A stretch of 64,000 nucleotides of DNA from NCBI RefSeq assembly GCF_013911755.1, contig NZ_JACESP010000008.1, forward strand, positions 1-64,000. The letters are read 5' to 3'. Of this stretch, positions 1 through 9,647 are shown piece after piece. Within the stretch, counting starts at the first letter, position 1. Every line of letters begins with the position of its first letter. The notes under the pieces are model-generated. The model saw only the letters and a program-made list of their open reading frames with translations. It had not been told where the DNA came from and ran no database searches. The position numbers and the translations under genes are program-made. Source of the stretch: Sphingosinicella sp. (lineage in GTDB: Bacteria > Pseudomonadota > Alphaproteobacteria > Sphingomonadales > Sphingomonadaceae).

Positions 1-1
1 C

Positions 2-313
2 AAGACGAGCGACCGCGCCTTCTACGACACCGCGCGCCGCGCATCCGGCATGGATGAGGTGATCTTCGAGCGCAGCGATGGCCGCCTCACCGAAGGCAGC
101 TTCACGAACCTGTTCGTGGAGCGGGACGGCCTGCTCCTCACGCCCCCCGCGAGCGACGGCCTGCTCCCCGGCGTCCTCCGCCGCCACCTTCTCGAAACCG
201 GCCGCGCGCGCGAAGCGTCTCTCACCCGCGCCGATCTCGAAGGCGGATTCCTGCTCGGAAATGCGCTGCGCGGACTTTTTCGTGCCGCGCTGGTTGCCCC
301 CGCAGGCGAGTGA
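2..313 (+). CDS. Aminotransferase class IV, aminodeoxychorismate lyase-like (3' end only)
   Basis: The gene enters from the left edge; about 103 C-terminal residues remain. The stretch LTEGSFTNLFV followed by DGLLPGVLRRHLLE is typical of fold-type IV PLP enzymes of the PabC group, which release pyruvate from 4-amino-4-deoxychorismate to give 4-aminobenzoate for folate synthesis. The catalytic lysine lies outside the window. In many alphaproteobacteria this domain is the C-terminal half of a PabB-PabC fusion; the missing 5' part prevents a decision. A branched-chain or D-amino-acid aminotransferase is the alternative. It ends 39 bp before the aspartate aminotransferase, on the same strand. Confidence 0.7.
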   Translation, partial: KTSDRAFYDTARRASGMDEVIFERSDGRLTEGSFTNLFVERDGLLLTPPASDGLLPGVLRRHLLETGRAREASLTRADLEGGFLLGNALRGLFRAALVAPAGE

Positions 314-319
314 CTTTAA

Positions 320-1558
<1,239 letters not shown>

Positions 1559-1559
1559 C

Positions 1560-2786
1560 CTAAAGCAATTCCGTCACGACGTGGATGGTGAGGCCGACAA
1601 GGCCGCCCACCAGCGTGCCGTTGATGCGGATGAACTGGAGGTCACGGCCCACTGCGGCTTCGACGCGCTCGGTGACGGTGTCCGCGTCCCAGCTCCGCAC
1701 GGTGTCGGAAACGATGCGCACAAGCTCGTCGCCGTAATCGGCAACAACGCCGACGATAGCGCGCCGCGCATATTTGTTGAGCGCGCCCCGTAGCGCAGGG
1801 TCGTTCTCGATGGTCTTGCCGATATGGCGCGCCGCCTCGCCGACACGCCCCGCCAGCGCCTGCTCCGGGTCGGCGAGCGACGCACGCAGCGATGTCTTGG
1901 CGTTCGTCCAGATGCCGTCGAGGAAACCACCGAGTTCGGGATTGTCGATCACCTCGAGCTTCAGCGTCTCGATGCGCGCCTGCGTTTCCGATTCGAACTG
2001 CATGTCGAACGCGAGGTCCTTCAGCGCCACCATCACCTTCAGGCGCAGCGGGTGTTCAGGATCGGCAGACATCTCGTTCAGCAGCCGCCGCAGCGCCTCG
2101 ATGATCGAGTTCGCCAGCCGCTCGTCGAGCGAGGCCAGCCGCAGCAGCCACATCGTGCGCGCCTCCACGAGATCGCGGATCAGCCCTTCGTTCTGATCGA
2201 GCACGCGCGCGAGCCACGTGATCCCGGAATCGACGAGCGGCTGCAGCCGGCCTTCGTCGATCGAGCGGTCGAGCACTCGGCCTATCAACGGCGCGAGTTC
2301 GAAGCGGCGCAGGTTGCCGCCGATCGCGCCGCGTATCCAGCCCGAGACGGCCTCGTTGTCGAGCGCATCGAGAAGCTGGATGCCGAGCTTGCCAATGCTA
2401 CCGCTGAGGCGCGTTTCGGCGGGCGGCGCGGAGAGCCAGCGGCCGACGGCGCCCGCCATGTCCACGCCCCGCATCCGGCGCGCAACGATCGCGGGTTTCA
2501 GGAAGTTGGTTTTCAGGAACGTGGCGAGGTTGTCGCCGAGCCGGTCCTTGTTCTTCGGGATGATCGCCGTGTGCGGAATCGGCAGGCCGAGCGGGTGACG
2601 GAACAGCGCCGTCACGGCGAACCAGTCCGCAAGTCCGCCGACCATCGCCGCCTCGGCGAAGGATTCGACGTAGGGCGCCCAGACATATGTTTCGCCAAGC
2701 AGGCGAGCCGCCACGAACACCGCCGCCATCAGCAGTAGCATTCCCGTCGCGACGACTTTCATGTGCCGCGCCGGGTCGGCGTTCAC
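1560..2786 (-). CDS. DUF445 family membrane protein
   Basis: A 408-residue protein of the DUF445 (YjiN-like) family. It has one hydrophobic segment near residues 10-27, then the family block GGLADWFAVTALFRHPLGLPIP (about residues 49-70). A long, mostly helical body follows, and a hydrophobic C-terminus (GGLVGLTIHVVTELL) could be a second membrane anchor. Function in the family is unknown; an envelope location is likely. It lies 30 bp downstream of the RND permease on the same strand and may be the last gene of that operon. Its stop lies next to the convergent aspartate aminotransferase stop. Confidence 0.85.
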   Translation of the reverse strand: MNADPARHMKVVATGMLLLMAAVFVAARLLGETYVWAPYVESFAEAAMVGGLADWFAVTALFRHPLGLPIPHTAIIPKNKDRLGDNLATFLKTNFLKPAIVARRMRGVDMAGAVGRWLSAPPAETRLSGSIGKLGIQLLDALDNEAVSGWIRGAIGGNLRRFELAPLIGRVLDRSIDEGRLQPLVDSGITWLARVLDQNEGLIRDLVEARTMWLLRLASLDERLANSIIEALRRLLNEMSADPEHPLRLKVMVALKDLAFDMQFESETQARIETLKLEVIDNPELGGFLDGIWTNAKTSLRASLADPEQALAGRVGEAARHIGKTIENDPALRGALNKYARRAIVGVVADYGDELVRIVSDTVRSWDADTVTERVEAAVGRDLQFIRINGTLVGGLVGLTIHVVTELL

Positions 2787-2816
2787 CCATGTGCGCGCTG
2801 AACCGATCGCCCCGTC

Positions 2817-5800
2817 CTACTCGGCGGGGGCAGCAGGCGCCGCCGCCGGCTTGCCCGGATGGTCGTGGGTCAGGAGCTTGCCAAGCTTGCCGCCGATCCA
2901 GCGCTCGAAGTCATCGGCAAGGCTGAAGCCCGCAGGAACGATGACCAGCGTCAGCAGCGTCGACAGGATAAGCCCGCCGATCACGGTGATGCCCATCGGA
3001 GAGCGCCACGCGCCGTCGCCCGTCAGCGAGAGCGCCGTGGGCAACATGCCCGCAGCCATCGCCACCGTGGTCATCACGATGGGCTGCGCGCGCTTGTGGC
3101 CTGCGTCGATGATCGCCGTCACCTTGTCGACACCCTTGTTCATCTCCTCGATCGCGAAATCGACGAGCAGGATGGAGTTTTTCGCAACAATGCCGAGCAA
3201 CATCAAGAGGCCGATCAGCACGGGCATCGAGATCACCTGCCCCGTGAGATGCAGCGCCAGCGCACCGCCGAGCGGCGCAAGCAGCAGCGACCCCATGTTC
3301 ACGAAGGGCGGCATGATGCGCTTGTAGAGCAGCACGAGCACCGCGAACACGAGCAGAATGCCCGAAACGACGGCGATCGTGAACTGCGTGACCAGTTCGG
3401 CCTGCATTTTCGATTCGCCGAATTCGACGCGCTCGACACCTGCCGGAAGGTTACGGAGGGTGGGCAGCGCAAGCGCCACCTTCAGGCCCTCGCCCTTCAC
3501 ATAGCCCTCGGCAAGGTCGGCACCGACGACGATACGGTCGCGCTGGTTGTAGCGGCGAAGGATCGACGGTCCCGCCCCGAAGCCTATATCGGCCACAACC
3601 TTCAGCGGTACCGATCCGCCGCTCGACGTCGGCACCGGCAGGTTTTCGATCGTCGTGATGTTCTTGCGCGAATCCGCCGGCAGGGCGACGCGGATCGGAA
3701 TCTGCCGATCCGACAGCGAGAACTTCGCCACGTTCTGGTCGATGTCGCCGATCGTGGCGATGCGGATCGTCTCGCTGAGGTCCGCCGTCGTGATGCCGAG
3801 CTCGGCGGCAAGATCGAAGTGCGGCGAGATGACGATTTCCGGACGCTGCAGATCGCCTTCGACGCGCGGCGCGACGAACATCTTCTGCCCGCGCATTTCC
3901 TCGACGATCTTCATTGCCGTATCATGCAGCAGCTCGCTGTCGTCGCCGGCGATCATCACCGTCACGTCGCGCCCACCGCTCCAGCCGTCCATCGACTGGA
4001 AGGTGATGCGGGCGTCGGGAATCTTCTGAAGCTCTGGCGTCAGCTGCTTCTGATACTCGATGCTCGTGCGCTTCCGCTTGTCGCGAAGCTGCGTGTAGAT
4101 CATCGCGTCGCCGGGCTTTTCGATATCGATGTAGCTGAGCTGCGTTTCCGGCTCCTTCAGAAGCACGGCGTTCGCGCGTTCGGCCACCGCGCGCGTCTGT
4201 TCGAGCGTCGTGCCCGGCACCATCTCGATCTTCAGCTGGGTCGAATCCTGGTCGGATTCGGGCTGGAAGGTGAACGGCAGCGTCGAGAACGACACGACCG
4301 TGAGCAGCAGCGCGAGTGCGCCCATCCCCATCACCCAGACACGGTGATCGGCAAGGCGCCAGAAGTGGCGTTTCCAATCCTGCCGCGCCCGCGCCTTCTC
4401 GGCCTTCCGCGTGTCGAGCGACCAGTGCAGCAGCGCGAGGTAGCGGTCCATCATCGGGCCGTCGCCGTGATTCTGCTCGCCGTGCGCCTTCAGGAAATAG
4501 GCGGCGATGAGCGGTGTGATCATGCGCGCGACCGCAAGGCTCATCAGCACGGCGACGACGACCGTGAGCCCGAACTGCTTGAAGAACTGACCCGTAACGC
4601 CGCCCATCAGGCCAACCGGCAGGAACACCGCCGCGATGGCAGACGTGGTCGCCACAACGGCGAGCCCGATTTCGTCGGCCGCATCCATGGAGGCCTGATA
4701 GGCCGTCTTCCCCATGCGCATGTGGCGCACGATGTTCTCGATCTCCACGATCGCGTCGTCGACAAGCACACCCGCCACAAGGCTGAGCGCCAGCAGCGAC
4801 AGGTTGTTCAGCGTGAAGCCCATCAGGTCCATGAACCAGAACGCCGGGATCGCCGAAAGCGGAATGGCGGTCGCCGAGATCAGCATGGCGCGCCAGTCGC
4901 GCAGGAACAGGAACACCACGATCACGGCAAGCACGGCGCCTTCCAGCAGCGCCGCCATCGAGGCTTCATACTGCTGCTCGGTATACTTCACCGTGGTGAA
5001 CATCGGCGTGATCTTCACCTTCGGATATTCTTCGGCGAGCTGGTCCATGACCTTGAGCGCGTCGTTGTAGACGGTGACGTCCGACGAGCCCTTGGCTTTG
5101 GCAAGGCGGATGCTCACCACCTGCCGCCCGTCGATCAGACCGAGACCACGCTGCTCCCCATAGGAATCGCGCACGTTCGCGACATCGGAAAGCCGGAGCG
5201 TGCGTCCGCCGACGCTGAGCTGCGTCGCACCGAGCGCCGCGGCGTCGGCCGCGTTGCCGAGCACGCGCACCGATTGTTCGGCGCCCGCGATTTCGGCGCG
5301 GCCGCCCGTTGCGTTGAGGTTGAGCTGGCGGAGCTGCTGGTTGACCTGCGCGGCGGTGATGCCCTGCGCCTGCAGCTTCATCGGATCGAGCTCGACGCGC
5401 ATCTCGCGCGAAACGCCGCCGCCCCGGCTTGCCACCGCCATGCCGGGCACGGAAAGCAGCCGTTTCGAGGCAACGTTATCAACGAACCACGACAGCTCCT
5501 CGAGCGTCATGTCGACCGACTGCACCGTCCAGTAGGCGAGCACGCCGTCGATGTCCTCGCGCACCACCTGTGGTTCTAGGATGCCCTGCGGCAGGTCGCC
5601 GCGAACCTTCTGCACGGCGTCGCGCACGTCGTTGACGGCGCGGTCGATCGGCGTGCCGATGTCGAACTGCACCATCGTCGTCGATGTGCCCTCGGTCACC
5701 CACGAGGTGATCTCGTCGACGCCGCTCACATTCCGCACCGACGCTTCGACGATCTGCGTAATCTGCGTCTTCATTTCCGAAGGCGCGGCGCCCGGCTGCG

Positions 5801-5951
5801 TGATGATGATCTGTGCGACCGGAAAGCTCACGTCAGGGTTCTGGTTGATGTCCATGCGGATAAAGCTGACGATGCCCGCCAGCGTCAGCGCCACGAACAG
5901 CACGATCGGCGGAACCGGGTTCCGGATCGACCAGGACGAGATATTCCGCAT
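2817..5951 (-). CDS. RND-family efflux permease (AcrB/MexK-like)
   Basis: A 1044-residue inner-membrane proton-drug antiporter of the resistance-nodulation-division family. The first transmembrane helix follows SSWSIRNPVPPIVLFVALTL. Two large periplasmic loops and two blocks of membrane helices fit the family duplication, and the helix-4 acidic motif GVLVDDAIVEIEN is present. It would work with the adaptor encoded immediately upstream and an outer-membrane TolC-type channel that is not next to it. The chosen ATG (5951) has AGGAAG just upstream; a longer frame from 6035 overlaps the adaptor gene and adds a non-family N-terminus. Substrates are not predictable. Confidence 0.92.
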   Translation of the reverse strand: MRNISSWSIRNPVPPIVLFVALTLAGIVSFIRMDINQNPDVSFPVAQIIITQPGAAPSEMKTQITQIVEASVRNVSGVDEITSWVTEGTSTTMVQFDIGTPIDRAVNDVRDAVQKVRGDLPQGILEPQVVREDIDGVLAYWTVQSVDMTLEELSWFVDNVASKRLLSVPGMAVASRGGGVSREMRVELDPMKLQAQGITAAQVNQQLRQLNLNATGGRAEIAGAEQSVRVLGNAADAAALGATQLSVGGRTLRLSDVANVRDSYGEQRGLGLIDGRQVVSIRLAKAKGSSDVTVYNDALKVMDQLAEEYPKVKITPMFTTVKYTEQQYEASMAALLEGAVLAVIVVFLFLRDWRAMLISATAIPLSAIPAFWFMDLMGFTLNNLSLLALSLVAGVLVDDAIVEIENIVRHMRMGKTAYQASMDAADEIGLAVVATTSAIAAVFLPVGLMGGVTGQFFKQFGLTVVVAVLMSLAVARMITPLIAAYFLKAHGEQNHGDGPMMDRYLALLHWSLDTRKAEKARARQDWKRHFWRLADHRVWVMGMGALALLLTVVSFSTLPFTFQPESDQDSTQLKIEMVPGTTLEQTRAVAERANAVLLKEPETQLSYIDIEKPGDAMIYTQLRDKRKRTSIEYQKQLTPELQKIPDARITFQSMDGWSGGRDVTVMIAGDDSELLHDTAMKIVEEMRGQKMFVAPRVEGDLQRPEIVISPHFDLAAELGITTADLSETIRIATIGDIDQNVAKFSLSDRQIPIRVALPADSRKNITTIENLPVPTSSGGSVPLKVVADIGFGAGPSILRRYNQRDRIVVGADLAEGYVKGEGLKVALALPTLRNLPAGVERVEFGESKMQAELVTQFTIAVVSGILLVFAVLVLLYKRIMPPFVNMGSLLLAPLGGALALHLTGQVISMPVLIGLLMLLGIVAKNSILLVDFAIEEMNKGVDKVTAIIDAGHKRAQPIVMTTVAMAAGMLPTALSLTGDGAWRSPMGITVIGGLILSTLLTLVIVPAGFSLADDFERWIGGKLGKLLTHDHPGKPAAAPAAPAE

Positions 5952-5976
5952 CGTTTCGCTTCCTGCCGGCCGTAAG

Positions 5977-7155
5977 TTATTTCTGCGGCTTGTGCAGAAC
6001 CGGGCTGACCTTCTCACCCGGATTGAGGAACGCACCGGCCGACAGCACGACCTGCTCCTTGCCGGTCAGACCGCTGGCAATGCCCACCCCGGCGGATGAG
6101 ACCATGCCCACTCTGACCTCGCGGCGCTCCACCGTGCCATCTTTCGCCACCACGTAGACATAGCTGCTTTCGGCGTCGCCCATCACGGCGGATTCGGGCA
6201 GCAGCGGCCGGTCGGCCTTGCCCACCTCGATCCGGCCCGACGCAAAGCCGCCGGGACGCAGCGCCCGGTCGCCGGAAAGCGAGACGCGCACCAGTCCCTG
6301 ACGGGTCTGCGGATTGATCACCGGCTCCACCATCCAGACCTGCCCGGCATACTGCGTCCGCGATCCGATCATCTGCACCGTCGCAGCCTGGCCGACCTCG
6401 ATGGCGGCAAGGTCCTGTTCGGCGACGAGGGCGCGCATTTCCATCGCACCGTCCTGCGCCATGCGAAATACCGCCGGGCTGCCGGAGCTGACGACCTGTC
6501 CGGGCTCGACATTGCGTTCGAGGATGAGGCCGGCCTCCGGCGCGCGGATATCGAGCCGTCCGAGGCGTGCCTGCGACTCCCGAAGCTGCGCGGCGGCGAC
6601 GCCCACGGAAGCATTGGCGCTGTCCCGGGTGGCCGTGCGCCGCTCGATGTCGGCTTTCGAGATGAACCCGCGCGCCACCAGCGACTGCGCCCGGTCGAGT
6701 TCGGACTGTGCGAGCGCCGCATCGGCGCGGGCACGCGTCAGGGAGGCCCTCAGCTGGTTCACTTCCTGTTCGAGCACCGAACGGTCGATGCGCGCCAGCA
6801 CCTGTCCCTTCTGCACATAGTCGCCGGCATCGACGAGAACCGCCGTCACGGCCCCGCCCTCGCCCTGCACGCCGACCGGCATGTCGCGGCGCGCGGCAAT
6901 GCTGCCGACCGCCTTCACGCTGTCCGCCACCTGCGTGACGCCGGGCACGATGACCGTGATCGAGGGGCGGCTGACTTCCGGGTTCTCGGCGGGCGCGTCG
7001 GCGCCACCGCCGAAGAACAGCCACGCCGCGACAGCCGCCGCGACGAGCACCGCCGCAACGATCAGCAGACGGCGACGACCGCCATCATCGGCCGATGCCC
7101 ACGACCGGGAAACGCTGCTCTTGAAAGAGCTATCGACGGGTTGATGCATGTTCAT
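5977..7155 (-). CDS. RND efflux periplasmic adaptor (membrane fusion protein)
   Basis: A 392-residue HlyD/AcrA-type adaptor that bridges an RND pump and an outer-membrane channel in the periplasm. It has a cytoplasmic head of about 30 residues, one N-terminal membrane anchor (LLIVAAVLVAAAVAAWLFF) and a biotinyl-lipoyl-like half-motif (VDAGDYVQKGQVLARIDRS). A coiled-coil hairpin, the matching second half-motif (ERNVEPGQVVSSGSP) and a beta-barrel domain follow. The permease gene begins 25 bp downstream on the same strand, so the two form one transcription unit. Two in-frame ATGs (7155 and 7149) are equally plausible starts. Confidence 0.9.
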   Translation of the reverse strand: MNMHQPVDSSFKSSVSRSWASADDGGRRRLLIVAAVLVAAAVAAWLFFGGGADAPAENPEVSRPSITVIVPGVTQVADSVKAVGSIAARRDMPVGVQGEGGAVTAVLVDAGDYVQKGQVLARIDRSVLEQEVNQLRASLTRARADAALAQSELDRAQSLVARGFISKADIERRTATRDSANASVGVAAAQLRESQARLGRLDIRAPEAGLILERNVEPGQVVSSGSPAVFRMAQDGAMEMRALVAEQDLAAIEVGQAATVQMIGSRTQYAGQVWMVEPVINPQTRQGLVRVSLSGDRALRPGGFASGRIEVGKADRPLLPESAVMGDAESSYVYVVAKDGTVERREVRVGMVSSAGVGIASGLTGKEQVVLSAGAFLNPGEKVSPVLHKPQK

Positions 7156-7518
7156 CGCCAGTGACTGTGCCTGTTTTGTATCGAAAGGTGTATTACCTGA
7201 ATAGGTCAGTTAGCGCAAGGTCCGCCCGACAGCATGAAAATTCGAGTTGCGCTCGAAAATCGTGTAAAGTCAGCGGCGATTAGCACGTTTCCGGCAGTCA
7301 AACGAGCCAATAACCGAATATTTCGAGACACGTTGCGTAGACTCCACACCAAGTTTCGGCTCGACAGCAATTCGATAAACGGATTTTATCATCGACGAAC
7401 GCACGACAGGAGGATGCGTTCGCGGATCGCCTGTGCGGCATCCAGCCGCTCGGGCCCGCCCGCAGGAAACGTCAGGCACATCTACGGTTGTTCTGAAAAC
7501 AACAGAAGGAGTGAGCAG
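7156..7518. other. Intergenic region, divergent promoters expected
   Basis: These 363 bp separate the leftward efflux operon from the rightward GlsB-like gene, so promoters for both should lie here. I see no convincing RNA gene, repeat or conserved operator. Reading frames upstream of the small membrane protein extend into this stretch but have no family-like sequence. Confidence 0.5.
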
Positions 7519-7773
7519 ATGGACTACGGTTTTCTCGGTTGGATCGTCGTCGGCCTCATCGCCGGCGCGCTCGCGAAGTGGATCATGCCGGGCAAGGATC
7601 CCGGCGGCATCATCGTCACGATCCTGATCGGCATCGCCGGTGGTCTCCTTGGCGGCTACATCGGCAGTATGCTCGGTCTTGGCGGGGGCAATCTCGTCAA
7701 TATTCTTCTCGCCACGGCAGGCGCGGTCCTGCTTCTCTGGATCTATCGCATGATCAAGGCCCGGCAGGCGTAA
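7519..7773 (+). CDS. GlsB/YeaQ/YmgE family small membrane protein
   Basis: An 84-residue protein made of three hydrophobic helices with many glycines (GLIAGALAKWIMPGKDPGG, then GIAGGLLGGYIGSMLG). This is the signature of the transglycosylase-associated / GlsB stress-response membrane family. Members sit in the inner membrane and are often induced by general stress; the biochemical role is not settled. The ATG at 7519 is preceded by AGAAGGAG, which fixes the start. An in-frame upstream extension to 7234 would add about 95 unrelated residues and is rejected. It is probably transcribed alone. Confidence 0.9.
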   Translation: MDYGFLGWIVVGLIAGALAKWIMPGKDPGGIIVTILIGIAGGLLGGYIGSMLGLGGGNLVNILLATAGAVLLLWIYRMIKARQA

Positions 7774-7874
7774 GCACCTTCCAGTTCTTTCAACTTCGGT
7801 TCATGTCAGGCGGCGGATAGGGCAACCTGTCCGCCGCTGATCCGTTGGGGCGGAAAACGAAAGGAATGAAACAC

Positions 7875-8591
7875 ATGCGTACTGCAACGCTTCTCGCCAT
7901 CGGCGCCCTCGCCGCTGCCGCGACCCCGGTCGCTGCACAGACGGCGCCGAGCGTCCCCGCCGAAACCCTGCTGTCGCTGACGGCGACCGGCGAGAGCACC
8001 CGCGTTCCCGACATCGCCGTGATCTCGGCGGGCGTCGTCACGCAGGCCGTGGAGGCGCGCGCCGCGCTTACCGCCAACAACAACCAGATGACCCGCGTCG
8101 TCGCCGCGCTCAGGAAGGCAGGCATCGCCGACCGCGACATCCAGACTTCGAACATCAACCTCAACCCGCAGTATACGTATGAGGAGCGCAAGGCGCCGCA
8201 GCTGATCGGCTATCAGGCGAACAACACCGTCACCGTGAAGCTGCGCAAGCTCGCGAGCGCCGGCGACGTGATCGACGCGCTCGTCACCGAGGGCGCCAAC
8301 CAGGTGAACGGGCCGACATTCGGTCTCGACAAGCCTGAGGAGGCCAACAACGAAGCCCGCCTTGACGCCATCAAGAAGGCCCGCTCGCGCGCCGACCTCT
8401 ATGCGGGTGCCGCGGGAATGCGCGTGAAGCGCATCGTCTCCATCACCGAAGGCGGCGGCTACCAGCCGCCCTACCCGATGCCCAAGATGATGGTCCGCGC
8501 CGAAGCCGCCGACATGGCGGCCGCGCCGCCGGTCGAAGCCGGCGAGGTCGGCACCAACGTCAGCGTGACGGTGGTGTTCGAGCTACAGTAG
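7875..8591 (+). CDS. SIMPL (DUF541) domain periplasmic protein
   Basis: A 238-residue protein with a clear Sec signal peptide (LLAIGALAAAATPVAAQ). The mature part has the SIMPL pattern: LSLTATGESTRVPD at its start, NNNQMTRVVAALRKAGI, the block DIQTSNINLNPQY, and a C-terminal NVSVTVVFEL strand. Homologues (E. coli YggE, BP26 of Brucella) are periplasmic and form ring- or channel-like assemblies; physiological roles are linked to oxidative stress and remain vague. AAGGAA ends 8 bp before the ATG at 7875, favouring it over the ATG at 7866. It is a single gene followed by a palindromic repeat. Confidence 0.88.
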   Translation: MRTATLLAIGALAAAATPVAAQTAPSVPAETLLSLTATGESTRVPDIAVISAGVVTQAVEARAALTANNNQMTRVVAALRKAGIADRDIQTSNINLNPQYTYEERKAPQLIGYQANNTVTVKLRKLASAGDVIDALVTEGANQVNGPTFGLDKPEEANNEARLDAIKKARSRADLYAGAAGMRVKRIVSITEGGGYQPPYPMPKMMVRAEAADMAAAPPVEAGEVGTNVSVTVVFELQ

Positions 8592-8626
8592 CCTCGGATC
8601 GCCCGACGAAGCGAGGGTACGCCATT

Positions 8627-8706
8627 GTGCGTCCCTCGACTTCGCTCGGGATGGTGGATGTAGCGCGAAAAAGGGTCTTCCTCCCGAGCGAGGTCGAGGG
8701 ACGCAC
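8627..8706. repeat. Dispersed intergenic palindrome, copy A
   Basis: The left arm (8627-8650) begins GTGCGTCCCTCGACTTCGCT. The right arm (8683-8706) is its reverse complement with one mismatch over 24 bases, and 32 bases lie between. The same unit occurs at 18026-18102 as a perfect inverted repeat. Both copies are between genes, so this is a dispersed repeat family of REP type; the RNA could fold as a long hairpin after the SIMPL gene. Confidence 0.9.
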
Positions 8707-8721
8707 AACCCCGCTACAGCC

Positions 8722-9498
8722 CTAAACGACGGTCGCACCGCCGTCGATCACGAAGCCCTGCCCGCTCGTGAACCCGCCCGCCTTTGCGGCGAGAAACACC
8801 GCCATCCCTGCGATCTCATCGGGCTCGCCGATGCGCTGCAGCGTCGAATGCGCGGTCGCCTGCTTCAGGATTTCGGGATTGTCCCACAGTGCCTTTGCGA
8901 AATCGGTCTTGATGAGGCCGGGGCAGATCGCGTTCACGCGCACGTTGGCGGGGCCGTATTCGGCGGCGTAGTTGCGCACGAGCTGCAGGTCCGCCGCCTT
9001 CGAGATGTTGTAAGCGCCGATCATCGTCGAGGCCTTGAGCCCGCCGATCGACGAAATGACGATGATCGCCCCGTCCTTGCGCTCAACCATCTGCGGCGCG
9101 GCCATCTGGATCAGCCAGTGGTTCGAAACGATGTTGTTGTGCAAAATCTTGGTAAACTGGTCGTCCGCGATCCCCGCCATCGGCCCGAAATACGGGTTCG
9201 ACGCGGCGTTGCAGACGAGGATGTCGACCTTGCCGAGCTTCGCCGTCGCACCGCTGATCAGCGCCTGAAGCTCTTCCTTCACGGAAATGTTCGCGGGGAT
9301 CGCGATCGCCGCGTCGCGGCCCACGGCGGCATTGATCTCCGCCACCGCCGCCTCGCACGCGTCCAGCTTGCGGCTGGAGACGACGACACTCGCGCCGTGT
9401 TCCGCCATGCGGTGCGCGATCGCCTTGCCGATCCCCCGCGAGGAGCCGGTGATGACGGCAACCTTGCCGGTCAGGTCGAAAAGTGCGGGTATGCCCAT
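8722..9498 (-). CDS. Short-chain dehydrogenase/reductase, SDR
   Basis: A 258-residue classical SDR enzyme. The nucleotide-binding motif TGSSRGIG is at residues 17-24, the NAAS variant of the NNAG motif near 97-100, a catalytic Ser near 149-150 and YxxxK at 163-167 (YNISK). Arg42 after the second strand favours NADP(H). The C-terminal GGFTSGQGFVIDGGATV is typical of the family. These enzymes oxidise alcohols or reduce ketones in the cytoplasm; the substrate is unknown. It is a single leftward gene, divergent from the phospholipase D gene. Confidence 0.9.
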   Translation of the reverse strand: MGIPALFDLTGKVAVITGSSRGIGKAIAHRMAEHGASVVVSSRKLDACEAAVAEINAAVGRDAAIAIPANISVKEELQALISGATAKLGKVDILVCNAASNPYFGPMAGIADDQFTKILHNNIVSNHWLIQMAAPQMVERKDGAIIVISSIGGLKASTMIGAYNISKAADLQLVRNYAAEYGPANVRVNAICPGLIKTDFAKALWDNPEILKQATAHSTLQRIGEPDEIAGMAVFLAAKAGGFTSGQGFVIDGGATVV

Positions 9499-9647
9499 GG
9501 TGTGTCTCCCTCAGACGCATTCAATGATGATCGCAGGCGCCGCTCTAAAGGAAAGCGCGGGCGTCCGGATACGCTTCAAACTCACAGCCTGTTTGCATCC
9601 TTCCCGCCTTTGGGCCACGTTCGCGCTTGAAACCGCTGGGAGAGATC

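Noticed and set aside
2859-5579. Long plus-strand reading frame of 906 codons opposite the RND permease
   Set aside because: It is antisense to a well-supported pump gene, arginine- and histidine-rich in a way typical of GC-rich shadow frames, and has no family pattern.
7234-7518. Upstream extension of the GlsB-like protein by about 95 residues
   Set aside because: The strong ribosome-binding site and family length fix the start at 7519; the extension is unlike any known GlsB N-terminus.
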